Assembly: GCF_028993615.1 (NCBI RefSeq)
Contig: NZ_CP118632.1
Coordinates: forward strand, 434,001-498,000
DNA length: 64,000 nt
Source of the DNA: Herbaspirillum sp. WKF16
GTDB lineage: Bacteria > Pseudomonadota > Gammaproteobacteria > Burkholderiales > Burkholderiaceae_D
Reading direction: 5' to 3'
Part shown: positions 54,962 to 62,241 of the stretch, piece after piece
Numbering within the stretch: position 1 is the stretch's first letter
Layout: the number at the start of each line of letters is the position of its first letter
Position numbers and translations under genes: made by a program
Notes under the pieces: model-generated
What the model was told of the DNA's origin: nothing
Databases searched by the model: none
What the model saw: the letters and a program-made list of their open reading frames with translations, nothing else

Positions 54962-56326
54962 GTGCAGAGCATCTTCAAAGCCTACGACATCCGCGGCATC
55001 ATCGACAAAACCCTGGACGGCCGGGTCGCCTACCAGATCGGCCAGGCCTTCGGCGCCGCGGCATTGGCAAAAGGACAAAACAAAGTCGTCATCGGCCGCG
55101 ATGGCCGCCTCTCCGGCCCCGAACTGGCTGCCGAACTGGCCAAGGGCCTGCAGTCGGTCGGCGTCGACGTGATCGACCTCGGCATGGTGGCCACGCCCAT
55201 GGTCTACTTCGGCACCAATGTGCTCGATACGCAGTCCGGCATCATGGTCACCGGCAGCCACAATCCGCCGGACTATAACGGCTTCAAGATGGTGCTGGCC
55301 GGCGAGGCGATCCACGGCGAGACCATCCAGGCGCTGTACCACGCCATCGTCAAGGGCGATTTCCCCAAGGGCGCAGGCGCCTACGCCACGCATGACATCA
55401 AGGACGCCTACATCGCCCGCATGATCGGCGACGTCAAGCTGGCGCGTCCGCTGAAGATCGCGGTCGATTGCGGCAACGGCGTGGCCGGCGCCTTCGCCGG
55501 CGAGATCTACCGGGCGCTGGGCTGCGAGGTGACCGAGCTGTTCTGCGAGGTCGACGGCACCTTCCCCAACCACCATCCTGACCCTGCCCACCCGGAAAAC
55601 CTGCAGGACCTGATCCGCTGCCTGCAGGAGACCGACAACGAGCTGGGCCTGGCCTTCGACGGCGACGGCGACCGCCTGGGGCTGGTCACCAAGGACGGCC
55701 AGATCATCTACCCCGACCGCCAGCTGATGCTGTTTGCGGCCGACGTGCTGACCCGCCATCCGGGCCGCGAGATCCTCTACGACGTCAAATGCACGCGCCA
55801 CCTGGCGCCATGGATCTCGGCGCGCGGCGGCAAGCCCCTGATGTGGAAGACCGGCCACTCGCTGGTCAAGGCCAAGCTGCGCGAGACCGGCGCGCCCCTG
55901 GGCGGCGAGATGAGCGGCCACATCTTCTTCAAGGATCGCTGGTTCGGCTTCGACGACGGCCTGTACGCCGGCGTGCGCATGCTGGAGCTGCTGGCGCGCG
56001 AAGCGGATCCTTCGGCCGTGCTCAACGCGCTGCCGCAATCGGTCAGCACGCCGGAGCTGCAACTGAAGCTGCAGGAGGGCGAGAACTTCGCTCTGATCGG
56101 CAAGCTGCAAAACGACGCGAAGTTTGACGGCGCGCAAGAGATCATCACCATCGACGGCCTGCGCGTGGAGTATGCTGACGGCTTTGGGCTGGCGCGCTCG
56201 TCCAACACCACGCCGGTGGTGGTGCTGCGCTTCGAGGCCGAGACGCCGCAGGCGCTCGAGCGCATCCAGGGCGAGTTCCGCAAGGTGATCCTGGCCGCGC
56301 GTCCGGACGTGGCATTGCCGTTCTGA
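54962..56326 (+). CDS. Phosphomannomutase/phosphoglucomutase (AlgC/ManB type)
   Basis: Alpha-D-phosphohexomutase of 454 residues supplying mannose 1-phosphate and/or glucose 1-phosphate. Features: SIFKAYDIRGIIDKTL, the phosphoserine loop MVTGSHNPPDYNGFKM, the metal loop FDGDGDRLGLV, the specificity loop GGEMSGHIFFKD, and the C-terminal RSSNTTPVVVLRFE phosphate site. It starts with GTG 54962, GGAG 7 bases before. From here the sequence returns to strongly GC-rich codons, so it marks the right edge of the variable locus even though it starts only 13 bp after wbpM. Confidence 0.93.
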   Translation: MQSIFKAYDIRGIIDKTLDGRVAYQIGQAFGAAALAKGQNKVVIGRDGRLSGPELAAELAKGLQSVGVDVIDLGMVATPMVYFGTNVLDTQSGIMVTGSHNPPDYNGFKMVLAGEAIHGETIQALYHAIVKGDFPKGAGAYATHDIKDAYIARMIGDVKLARPLKIAVDCGNGVAGAFAGEIYRALGCEVTELFCEVDGTFPNHHPDPAHPENLQDLIRCLQETDNELGLAFDGDGDRLGLVTKDGQIIYPDRQLMLFAADVLTRHPGREILYDVKCTRHLAPWISARGGKPLMWKTGHSLVKAKLRETGAPLGGEMSGHIFFKDRWFGFDDGLYAGVRMLELLAREADPSAVLNALPQSVSTPELQLKLQEGENFALIGKLQNDAKFDGAQEIITIDGLRVEYADGFGLARSSNTTPVVVLRFEAETPQALERIQGEFRKVILAARPDVALPF

Positions 56327-56337
56327 TCAGGTAAGAT

Positions 56338-56374
56338 GCTGGCCCACGGAACAAAGAAGATACAGTGGGCCAGC
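56338..56374 (+). promoter_or_regulatory. 10-bp inverted repeat directly before the waaC start codon
   Basis: GCTGGCCCAC (56338-56347) is perfectly complementary to GTGGGCCAGC (56365-56374) with a 17-base loop that contains the only purine-rich, ribosome-site-like bases (AAAGAAG). The arm ends one base before the TTG start of waaC. In mRNA this would sequester the initiation region; it lacks a U-run, so it is not an ordinary terminator for the upstream mutase gene. Confidence 0.6.
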
Positions 56375-56375
56375 C

Positions 56376-57353
56376 TTGAAAATCCTGATCGTGCGCGTCT
56401 CCTCGCTGGGAGACGTCGTCCATAACATGCCGATGGCGGCCGATATCCGCCGCCATTTCCCCGATGCCCGAATCGACTGGGTCGTGGAGGAGGCATACAC
56501 CAGCCTGGTCCGGCTCAATCCCCACATCCGCAACATCATCCCCATTGCGCTGCGGCGTTGGCGCAAGACCCTCTTCTCGGCCGCCACGCGCGCCGAGATG
56601 GCGGCCTTCCGGCGTCAATTGCGCGCCGAGCCTTACGACATCGTGTTCGACACCCAGGGCCTGATGAAGACCAGTGTGGTCATGCGCATGGCGCGCCTGG
56701 CGCCGGGCGGCCGTCGGGTGGGCCTGGCCAATGCCACCGAGGGCTCGGGCTACGAACCGCTGTCGCGCATCTTCCATGACCAGAGCATCAAGGTCGGTCG
56801 GCGCACGCACGCCGTGATGCGCGCGCGCCTGGTGGCCGCGGATGCTCTTGGCTATCGCCCGGATTGCGCGGCCGACTTCGCGCTGGGCGTGCCCGAACCG
56901 CAACGCTTGCCCTGGATGCCGGCGCAGCCTTACGCAGTGTTCTTCCACGGCACCGCGCGCGCAGCCAAGCAGTGGCCGCAGGCGGAATGGATACGGCTGG
57001 GACGCTCGCTGTCCGAACGCGGGCTGCCGGTGCTCCTGCCCTGGGGCAGCCCGGCCGAGCAGCAGGCCGCGCAGGCGCTGGCCGCCGGCATCCCCGGCGC
57101 CCGCGTGCTGCCGGCGCTGCCGTTGATGGAGGCGGTTGCCCTGGTGCAGCAGGCGCGCCTGGTGGTCGGCCTGGACACCGGCCTGACCCATATCGCCGCG
57201 GCGTATTGCAAGCCCACGGTCGAGATCTATTGCGACTCGCCGCGCTGGAAGACCGAGGGCAACTGGTCGCCCAACATCATCAACCTGGGCGACGGCGGCG
57301 CCGCGCCGCGCGGCGACGAAGTGCTGGCCGCAGCGCAGCGCTTGCTCGGCTGA
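56376..57353 (+). CDS. waaC: Lipopolysaccharide heptosyltransferase I
   Basis: GT9-family enzyme of 325 residues adding the first L,D-heptose to Kdo of the LPS core at the cytoplasmic face of the inner membrane. Features: KILIVRVSSLGDVVHNMPMAADI, WVVEEAYTSLVRLNPHI, FFHGTARAAKQWP, and the donor region GLDTGLTHIAAAY with the catalytic or substrate Asp. It starts with TTG 56376, the first codon of the conserved N-terminus, downstream of a strong inverted repeat. Together with waaA at 58381 it forms an inner-core cluster. Confidence 0.94.
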   Translation: MKILIVRVSSLGDVVHNMPMAADIRRHFPDARIDWVVEEAYTSLVRLNPHIRNIIPIALRRWRKTLFSAATRAEMAAFRRQLRAEPYDIVFDTQGLMKTSVVMRMARLAPGGRRVGLANATEGSGYEPLSRIFHDQSIKVGRRTHAVMRARLVAADALGYRPDCAADFALGVPEPQRLPWMPAQPYAVFFHGTARAAKQWPQAEWIRLGRSLSERGLPVLLPWGSPAEQQAAQALAAGIPGARVLPALPLMEAVALVQQARLVVGLDTGLTHIAAAYCKPTVEIYCDSPRWKTEGNWSPNIINLGDGGAAPRGDEVLAAAQRLLG

Positions 57354-57497
57354 CAACAGGCGATGCCCGGCGCCATGCGTTGAGGCAGCTCAAGTCCCGT
57401 CCTGAAACTCTTCCAGGCCGTCCTGCAGCCGCATGCAGCGGGGGTTTTGACGATCTTTTACAGAACTGCGCAGGTACACGGCCCCGGCGCTTGCGGG

Positions 57498-57503
57498 CAT
57501 AAT
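57498..57503 (+). promoter_or_regulatory. Possible -10 hexamer of the Kdo hydroxylase gene
   Basis: CATAAT ends 6 bases before the ATG at 57510, the same geometry (hexamer, GTCG, two bases, ATG) as upstream of yqgE. A TTGACG at 57447 is too far away (45 bp) to serve as its -35. Transcription from it would be leaderless or nearly so. Confidence 0.3.
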
Positions 57504-57509
57504 GTCGCC

Positions 57510-58379
57510 ATGGAATCGCAAATCATCGAGATCGCCCTGACAGACTGGCAGGCCGACACTCCCAATCACGACTGGATCGCCGGCCTCGAAGCCGGCAAGG
57601 TGCTGTATTTCCCGCGCCTGGGCTTCGAGCTGCTGGCGTCCGAACGCCGCCTGCTCGACCCGTCCGTGCGCAACCCCAAGGCGCGCAACATCAGCCTGGA
57701 CGCGCGCGGCCACATCAAGGGCGCCGCCGGCGACACCGAGCAGCAGCTGGCGCTGGCCGCCATGATCGGCCGTTTCCGCGGCCAGGCGCTGTCGCTGGTG
57801 CACTCGTTGTTCCCCAAGTACCGCGACGCGCTGCGCGTGGCGCCCACCAGCTACCGTCCGATGCAGGTCGAGACGCGCAGCCAGTCGTGGCGCGCCGACG
57901 ACCGCCGCATGCACGTCGACGCCTTCCCCTCGCGCCCGAACTACGGCGAGCGCATCCTGCGCGTGTTCACCAACGTCAACCCGGACGGCGTGCCGCGCGT
58001 CTGGCGCGTGGGCGAGCCCTTCGAGACCGTGGCGCAACGCTTCCTGCCGCGCGCCAAGCCCTATGTGCGCTGGCAGGCCGGCGCGCTCAAGGCGCTGCAT
58101 GTCACCAAGTCCCTGCGCAGCGAATACGACCATCTGATGCTGCAGCTGCATGACGGCATGAAGGGCGACATGCAATACCAGCAGGATGCGCAACAGGTCA
58201 CCATGCCGTTTGCCGCCGGTTCGGTCTGGGTATGTTTCTCCGACCAGGCCTCGCACGCGGTGATGTCGGGCCAGTACATGCTGGAGCAGACGCTGCACCT
58301 GGCGCCGGAAAAGCAATACGATCCACAAGCCAGCCCGCTGGCCATCCTGACCCGCCTGGCCGGTCATCCGCTGGTCTGA
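57510..58379 (+). CDS. kdoO: Kdo 3-hydroxylase (KdoO-type Fe(II)/2-oxoglutarate dioxygenase)
   Basis: Cytosolic or membrane-peripheral dioxygenase of 289 residues that converts Kdo of lipid A-core to the 3-hydroxy sugar Ko, as described for Burkholderia and Yersinia. The metal-binding facial triad is visible as His135-x-Asp137 (MHVDAF) and His249 (SDQASHAVMSGQ). Flanking family segments are SWRADDRRMHVDAFPSRP and RILRVFTNVNP. The gene lies between waaC and waaA and ends 1 base before waaA, which supports a core-LPS role. ATG 57510 fits the family start; an upstream in-frame extension from 57447 is unlikely. Confidence 0.9.
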   Translation: MESQIIEIALTDWQADTPNHDWIAGLEAGKVLYFPRLGFELLASERRLLDPSVRNPKARNISLDARGHIKGAAGDTEQQLALAAMIGRFRGQALSLVHSLFPKYRDALRVAPTSYRPMQVETRSQSWRADDRRMHVDAFPSRPNYGERILRVFTNVNPDGVPRVWRVGEPFETVAQRFLPRAKPYVRWQAGALKALHVTKSLRSEYDHLMLQLHDGMKGDMQYQQDAQQVTMPFAAGSVWVCFSDQASHAVMSGQYMLEQTLHLAPEKQYDPQASPLAILTRLAGHPLV

Positions 58380-58380
58380 G

Positions 58381-59658
58381 ATGCGCCTGTTGTATTCCCT
58401 CTTCTGGTGGATCGCCATGCCGCTGGTGCTGGCGCGCCTGTGGCGCCGCGGCCGCAAGGAGCCCGGCTACCGGCGCCACATCGGCGAACGCCTGGGCTTC
58501 TATCCGCGCCTGCCCGATCCGAACACGCGCTTCATCTGGGTCCATGCCGTCTCGGTGGGCGAGACGCGCGCCGCCGAGCCGCTGATCGACGCGCTGCTGC
58601 GCGAGTATCCGCAGCATGCCATCCTCTTGACCTGCATGACCGCCACCGGCCGCGCCACCGGCGCCCAGCTGTTCGGCAAGCATGGCGCGCGCGTGGTCCA
58701 GAGTTTCCTGCCCTACGACACCGGCTTCATGTGCGGGCGCTTCCTGCGCCGCTTCCGTCCGCTCGCCTGCATCCTGATGGAGACCGAGGTCTGGCCGAAC
58801 CTGGTGGCGCAATGCAAGCGCCACGGCGTGCCGGTGATGCTGGCCAATGCGCGCCTGTCGGAGCGCTCGCTGCGCCGGGGGCAGCGCTTTGCCTCACTGC
58901 TGCGGCCAGCGGCGGAGGCGATCGATATCGTCGGCGCGCAGTCGCAGGCTGACGCGCAGCGCCTGTGCGCATTCGGCGCGCGGCATGTGGACGTCACCGG
59001 CAGTTTGAAATTCGATGTGCAGCCGCCGGCCGAGATGGTCGAGCGCGGCCTGGCGTGGAAACGCGCCATCGGCGAGCGCCGCGTGCTGCTGTGCGCCAGC
59101 ACGCGCGAGGGCGAGGAGCAACTGATCCTGGACGCCTTGGGCAAATTGGGGAAGGTGGACTGGCTGACCGTGATCGTGCCGCGCCATCCGCAGCGCTTCG
59201 ACGAGGTGGCGGCGCTGGTGCGCGCGCAGGGCCTGTCGATGCGGCGCAGGTCGGAGATGGACGCCGCCTTCGGCGCCGAGGGCATCGACGTGGTGCTGGG
59301 CGATTCGATGGGCGAGATGTTCGCCTACTACGCGCTTTGCGATGCCGCCTTCATCGGCGGCAGCCTGCTGCCCCTGGGGGGGCAGAACCTGATCGAGGCG
59401 TTTGCGCTGGGCAAGCCGGTGCTGATTGGGCCGCACACGTTCAATTTTGCTCAGATTTCCAAGGACGCTGTTGCAGCAGGGGCGGCCGTGCAGATCAACA
59501 ACGCCGCTGAACTATGGCAAATCTGGCGCAGCTTGGCTCAGGCTCCGTTAAGGCGCCACCAAATGGGCGACACCGCGCTGCGTTACGCGCAGCATCATCA
59601 AGGTGCCACAATTCGTACGCTTGCCCTATTCGGCCGGCTTCAGACTCCGCGACGATAA
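58381..59658 (+). CDS. waaA: 3-deoxy-D-manno-octulosonic acid transferase
   Basis: GT30 enzyme of 425 residues adding Kdo from CMP-Kdo to lipid IVA at the inner membrane. It has an N-terminal membrane anchor (about residues 3-20), WVHAVSVGETRAAEPLIDALL with the catalytic Glu, LMETEVWPNLVAQCKRHGVPVMLANARLSERS, CASTREGEEQLIL, VPRHPQRFDEV and GGSLLPLGGQNLIEAFALGKPVLIGPHTFNF. It starts 1 base after the Kdo hydroxylase stop and overlaps the 3' end of the convergent epimerase gene by 19 bp. Confidence 0.96.
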   Translation: MRLLYSLFWWIAMPLVLARLWRRGRKEPGYRRHIGERLGFYPRLPDPNTRFIWVHAVSVGETRAAEPLIDALLREYPQHAILLTCMTATGRATGAQLFGKHGARVVQSFLPYDTGFMCGRFLRRFRPLACILMETEVWPNLVAQCKRHGVPVMLANARLSERSLRRGQRFASLLRPAAEAIDIVGAQSQADAQRLCAFGARHVDVTGSLKFDVQPPAEMVERGLAWKRAIGERRVLLCASTREGEEQLILDALGKLGKVDWLTVIVPRHPQRFDEVAALVRAQGLSMRRRSEMDAAFGAEGIDVVLGDSMGEMFAYYALCDAAFIGGSLLPLGGQNLIEAFALGKPVLIGPHTFNFAQISKDAVAAGAAVQINNAAELWQIWRSLAQAPLRRHQMGDTALRYAQHHQGATIRTLALFGRLQTPRR

Positions 59659-60605
59659 GCTTCCACCGTTCTGCTTAACGCAACATCGCTGCTGACCGGC
59701 GGTATCCAGTCGAGCAAGGCCTGATTCTTTGAGATATCCACCTGCAGTGAGGAGCACAACCGTTGAGCAACGGCGGGCCTGCCTAGAAAACGTGCCGCCA
59801 GACGCAGTAATTCCGGTGGTACGGAGAGAAGAGGCGCACGTTTTCCCAATGCCTTGCCAATGCGCCGCAACATCTCAGTGGTGGACATGTCATCGCCATC
59901 GCTGGCAAGGAATACTTGACCGGCTGCAGCTGGGTGGTGGATGCATAGGGTGAGTATATCAATCAAGTTGTCTATGGCGACTAGGCTACGGCGATTGTGC
60001 GTAACTCCTCCCAAAGGCAAAGGGACGCCCTTGTCGAGCCATCGAATCATGCTGCGAAAATTAGCTTTGACTCCAGGGCCATATACCAACACCGGCCGAA
60101 TCACGCTGATTTCCATCTCTCCAATTGAGGCCAGGGTCGAAAGCGCTTGTTCTGCTTCAAGCTTAGATACGCCGTAGGCATCGGATGGAGAGGGCGGGTC
60201 GTCTGCCCGGAAGGGAGCACCACGTTGACTTTCCTCGCCGTTGACCTTGACTGAACTCAGAAATACAAAACGCTTTACTCCCAAGGTTTGTGCTTGGCGA
60301 GCCAGGGCGAGGGTGCCGGCAACATTAACCCGTCGAAATTCAGCCAGTGGATCAGTCGCCTTCTCATGCATGACATGTACGCGGGCTGCGCAGTGAATCA
60401 CACAATCGACATCTTTGAGCATCGTGCGCCAGTCCCCATCTGGTTCCAGGCCATCCATTTGTGCAAGCTCGAGGTGTTCGGCCGACAACGATATTTGCGA
60501 CGGATCGCGGGAAGCGGCTCGGACTTCGTAGTCGCCTTGTTCTAGCAAATGCTTCGTCAATGCGCTGCCAATGAAGCCGGAAGCTCCCGTAATCAGTATT
60601 CTCAT
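59640..60605 (-). CDS. UDP-sugar reductase/epimerase, extended SDR of WbpV/WreQ type
   Basis: SDR of 321 residues. RILITGASGFIGSALTKHLL (cofactor), VIHCAARVHVMHE, FVFLSSVKVNGEESQRGAPF and YGVSKLEAEQAL (YxxxK), RPVLVYGPGVKANF. The SSVKVNGE/YGVSKLEAE pattern is typical of the O-antigen WbpV/WreQ group, which reduces UDP-4-keto-6-deoxy-GlcNAc to UDP-QuiNAc. The 4-keto substrate would come from the WbpM-type enzyme at 52930. The start at ATG 60605 gives the standard N-terminus. It is separated from the main locus by core genes, on the opposite strand, with less GC-biased codons than waaA, suggesting an independent acquisition. A terminator follows upstream of its neighbour at 60752. Confidence 0.82.
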   Translation of the reverse strand: MRILITGASGFIGSALTKHLLEQGDYEVRAASRDPSQISLSAEHLELAQMDGLEPDGDWRTMLKDVDCVIHCAARVHVMHEKATDPLAEFRRVNVAGTLALARQAQTLGVKRFVFLSSVKVNGEESQRGAPFRADDPPSPSDAYGVSKLEAEQALSTLASIGEMEISVIRPVLVYGPGVKANFRSMIRWLDKGVPLPLGGVTHNRRSLVAIDNLIDILTLCIHHPAAAGQVFLASDGDDMSTTEMLRRIGKALGKRAPLLSVPPELLRLAARFLGRPAVAQRLCSSLQVDISKNQALLDWIPPVSSDVALSRTVEAYRRGV

Positions 60606-60751
60606 GGTGTCTCCATCTTTCAGGGCGAGAAAGGCGCCACCATACTTTGAGATATTCTCGGCGCTGTTCAGCGTTTCTGACTGACGGAAACGTAAAGAGT
60701 TCTTTACGTCTTCATCGCATCTCCTATTGATGAGTTTTCGATGTTGCAAAC

Positions 60752-60783
60752 AAAAAAACTCCCGCAAATGCGGGAGTTTTTTT
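60752..60783. terminator. Rho-independent hairpin terminator between the efflux and epimerase genes
   Basis: Perfect 15-base arms (60752-60766 and 60769-60783) consist of a CTCCCGC/GCGGGAG core flanked by seven A and seven T, so it can function on both strands. It lies 25 bp after the stop of the outer-membrane efflux gene on the - strand, which it should terminate, and upstream of the epimerase gene. Confidence 0.93.
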
Positions 60784-60807
60784 ACGAGATGAACGTATGG
60801 ATGTGCT

Positions 60808-62241
60808 TTACTGCGAGACTTGTGAATTCTCGTTGAGCCCACCCCCCAGCGCCTTATAAAGGTCGATGGCATTGTTCAGGCGCAATTGCCTTGCCTGGAT
60901 CAGCGCCTGCTGCGCCGAGAACAGGTCGCGCTGCGCGTCGAGCTGGTCGAGCGAGGAGGCGATGCCGTTCTTGAAGCGCAGGTCGGTCAGTTTCAGGCGT
61001 TCCTGCTGGGCGTTGAGGAAGGCTTCCTGGGCCTTGACCTGGTCGTCCAGGCTGCCGCGGGCGACCAGTGCGTCGGCCACTTCGCGGAAGGCGGTCTGGA
61101 TGGTCTTCTCGTAGCTCACCACGGCCTTGTTCTTGCGCACTTCGGCCAGGTCCAGGTTGGCGCTGTTGCGGCCGAAGTCGAAGATCGGCAGCGACAGCTG
61201 CGGGCCGAAGCTCCAGGCGCCCGAGCCGGAGTCGAACAGGCCGCCCAGCGTGTTGCTGGCGGTGCCGAAGCTGCCGGTCAGGCTGATGCGCGGGAAGAAG
61301 GCCGCGCGCGCGGCGCCGATGTTGGCGTTGGCGCCGATCAGGGTCTGCTCGGCCGCGAGGATGTCCGGGCGGTTGGCCAGCAGGTCCGAGGGCAGGCCGG
61401 CCGGGATGTCGGTGACGATCTTTTCATCCGACAGCAATTGCGCCGGCGCGAGCTCGCCGACCTTCTTGCCGACCAGCAGCGTCAGGGCGTTCTCGGCCTG
61501 GGCGCGCTGGCGCTGCAGCTGCGCCTTGGCCACGCGGGCCGACTCCACCAGGGTTTGCGTGAGGCGGAAGTCCAGCGCCGACGATGCGCCCACGTCCAGG
61601 CGCTTTTGCGCCAGCTGGATATCGTCCTCGCGCGACTTCAGCGTCTGCTCGGCCAGCAGCAGTTGCTCGGCATAGGAACGTTCGGCCAGGTAGGCTTGCG
61701 CTACCTGCGCCACCAGGCTGATCTGCGCCGACTTGCGCGCCTCCTCGGTGGACAGGTAGCTGGCCAGTGCGGCGTCCTTCAGGCTGCGCACGCGGCCGAA
61801 GAAGTCCAGCTCGTAGGCCGGCACGGCCAGGCCCACCTGGTAGCTGTTGCTGATGTAGGGCTGGCCGGTCAGCGACTGGCTGGCCGCCGTGCGGGTACGC
61901 GCGGCCGCGCCGGATACGTTCAGGTTGGGCAGCAGGTCGGCGCGGGTGATCTGGTATTGCGCGCGCGCTTCCTCGATGTTCAGGGCGGCGGTGCGCAGGT
62001 CGCGGTTGTTCTCCAGCGCCGCCGCGATCAGCGCTTGCAGGCGCTGGTCGGGGAAGAACTGGCGCCAGCCGAGGTTGACGGCCTGCAGTTCTGCGCGGCC
62101 TTCGGCGCTGGCCGGATACGAGGTTTCCACCGGCGCTTGCGGGCGCTCATAAGTGGGGACCAGCGAGCAGCCCCCCAATACGCCGGCGACCGCCAGCACC
62201 GCGCACAGCTGCGACAGTTTTGGCATCGACAGTTTAGCCAT
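60808..62241 (-). CDS. Outer-membrane efflux lipoprotein, NodT/OprM family
   Basis: Trimeric TolC-like channel component of 477 residues. A lipoprotein signal ends in LGGC with the acylated Cys25. Two OEP domains follow, with typical segments WRQFFPDQRLQALIAAALENNRDLRTAALNIEEAR, ADLLPNLNVSG, DFFGRVRSLKDAALASYL and the second-repeat LANRPDILAAEQTLIGANANIGAARAAFFPRISLTGSFG. The ATG at 62241 overlaps the RND gene stop by 8 bases, so both are cotranslated, and the product should form the outer-membrane exit of that pump. In-frame codons further upstream lie inside the RND gene. The operon terminator follows at 60752. Confidence 0.95.
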   Translation of the reverse strand: MAKLSMPKLSQLCAVLAVAGVLGGCSLVPTYERPQAPVETSYPASAEGRAELQAVNLGWRQFFPDQRLQALIAAALENNRDLRTAALNIEEARAQYQITRADLLPNLNVSGAAARTRTAASQSLTGQPYISNSYQVGLAVPAYELDFFGRVRSLKDAALASYLSTEEARKSAQISLVAQVAQAYLAERSYAEQLLLAEQTLKSREDDIQLAQKRLDVGASSALDFRLTQTLVESARVAKAQLQRQRAQAENALTLLVGKKVGELAPAQLLSDEKIVTDIPAGLPSDLLANRPDILAAEQTLIGANANIGAARAAFFPRISLTGSFGTASNTLGGLFDSGSGAWSFGPQLSLPIFDFGRNSANLDLAEVRKNKAVVSYEKTIQTAFREVADALVARGSLDDQVKAQEAFLNAQQERLKLTDLRFKNGIASSLDQLDAQRDLFSAQQALIQARQLRLNNAIDLYKALGGGLNENSQVSQ

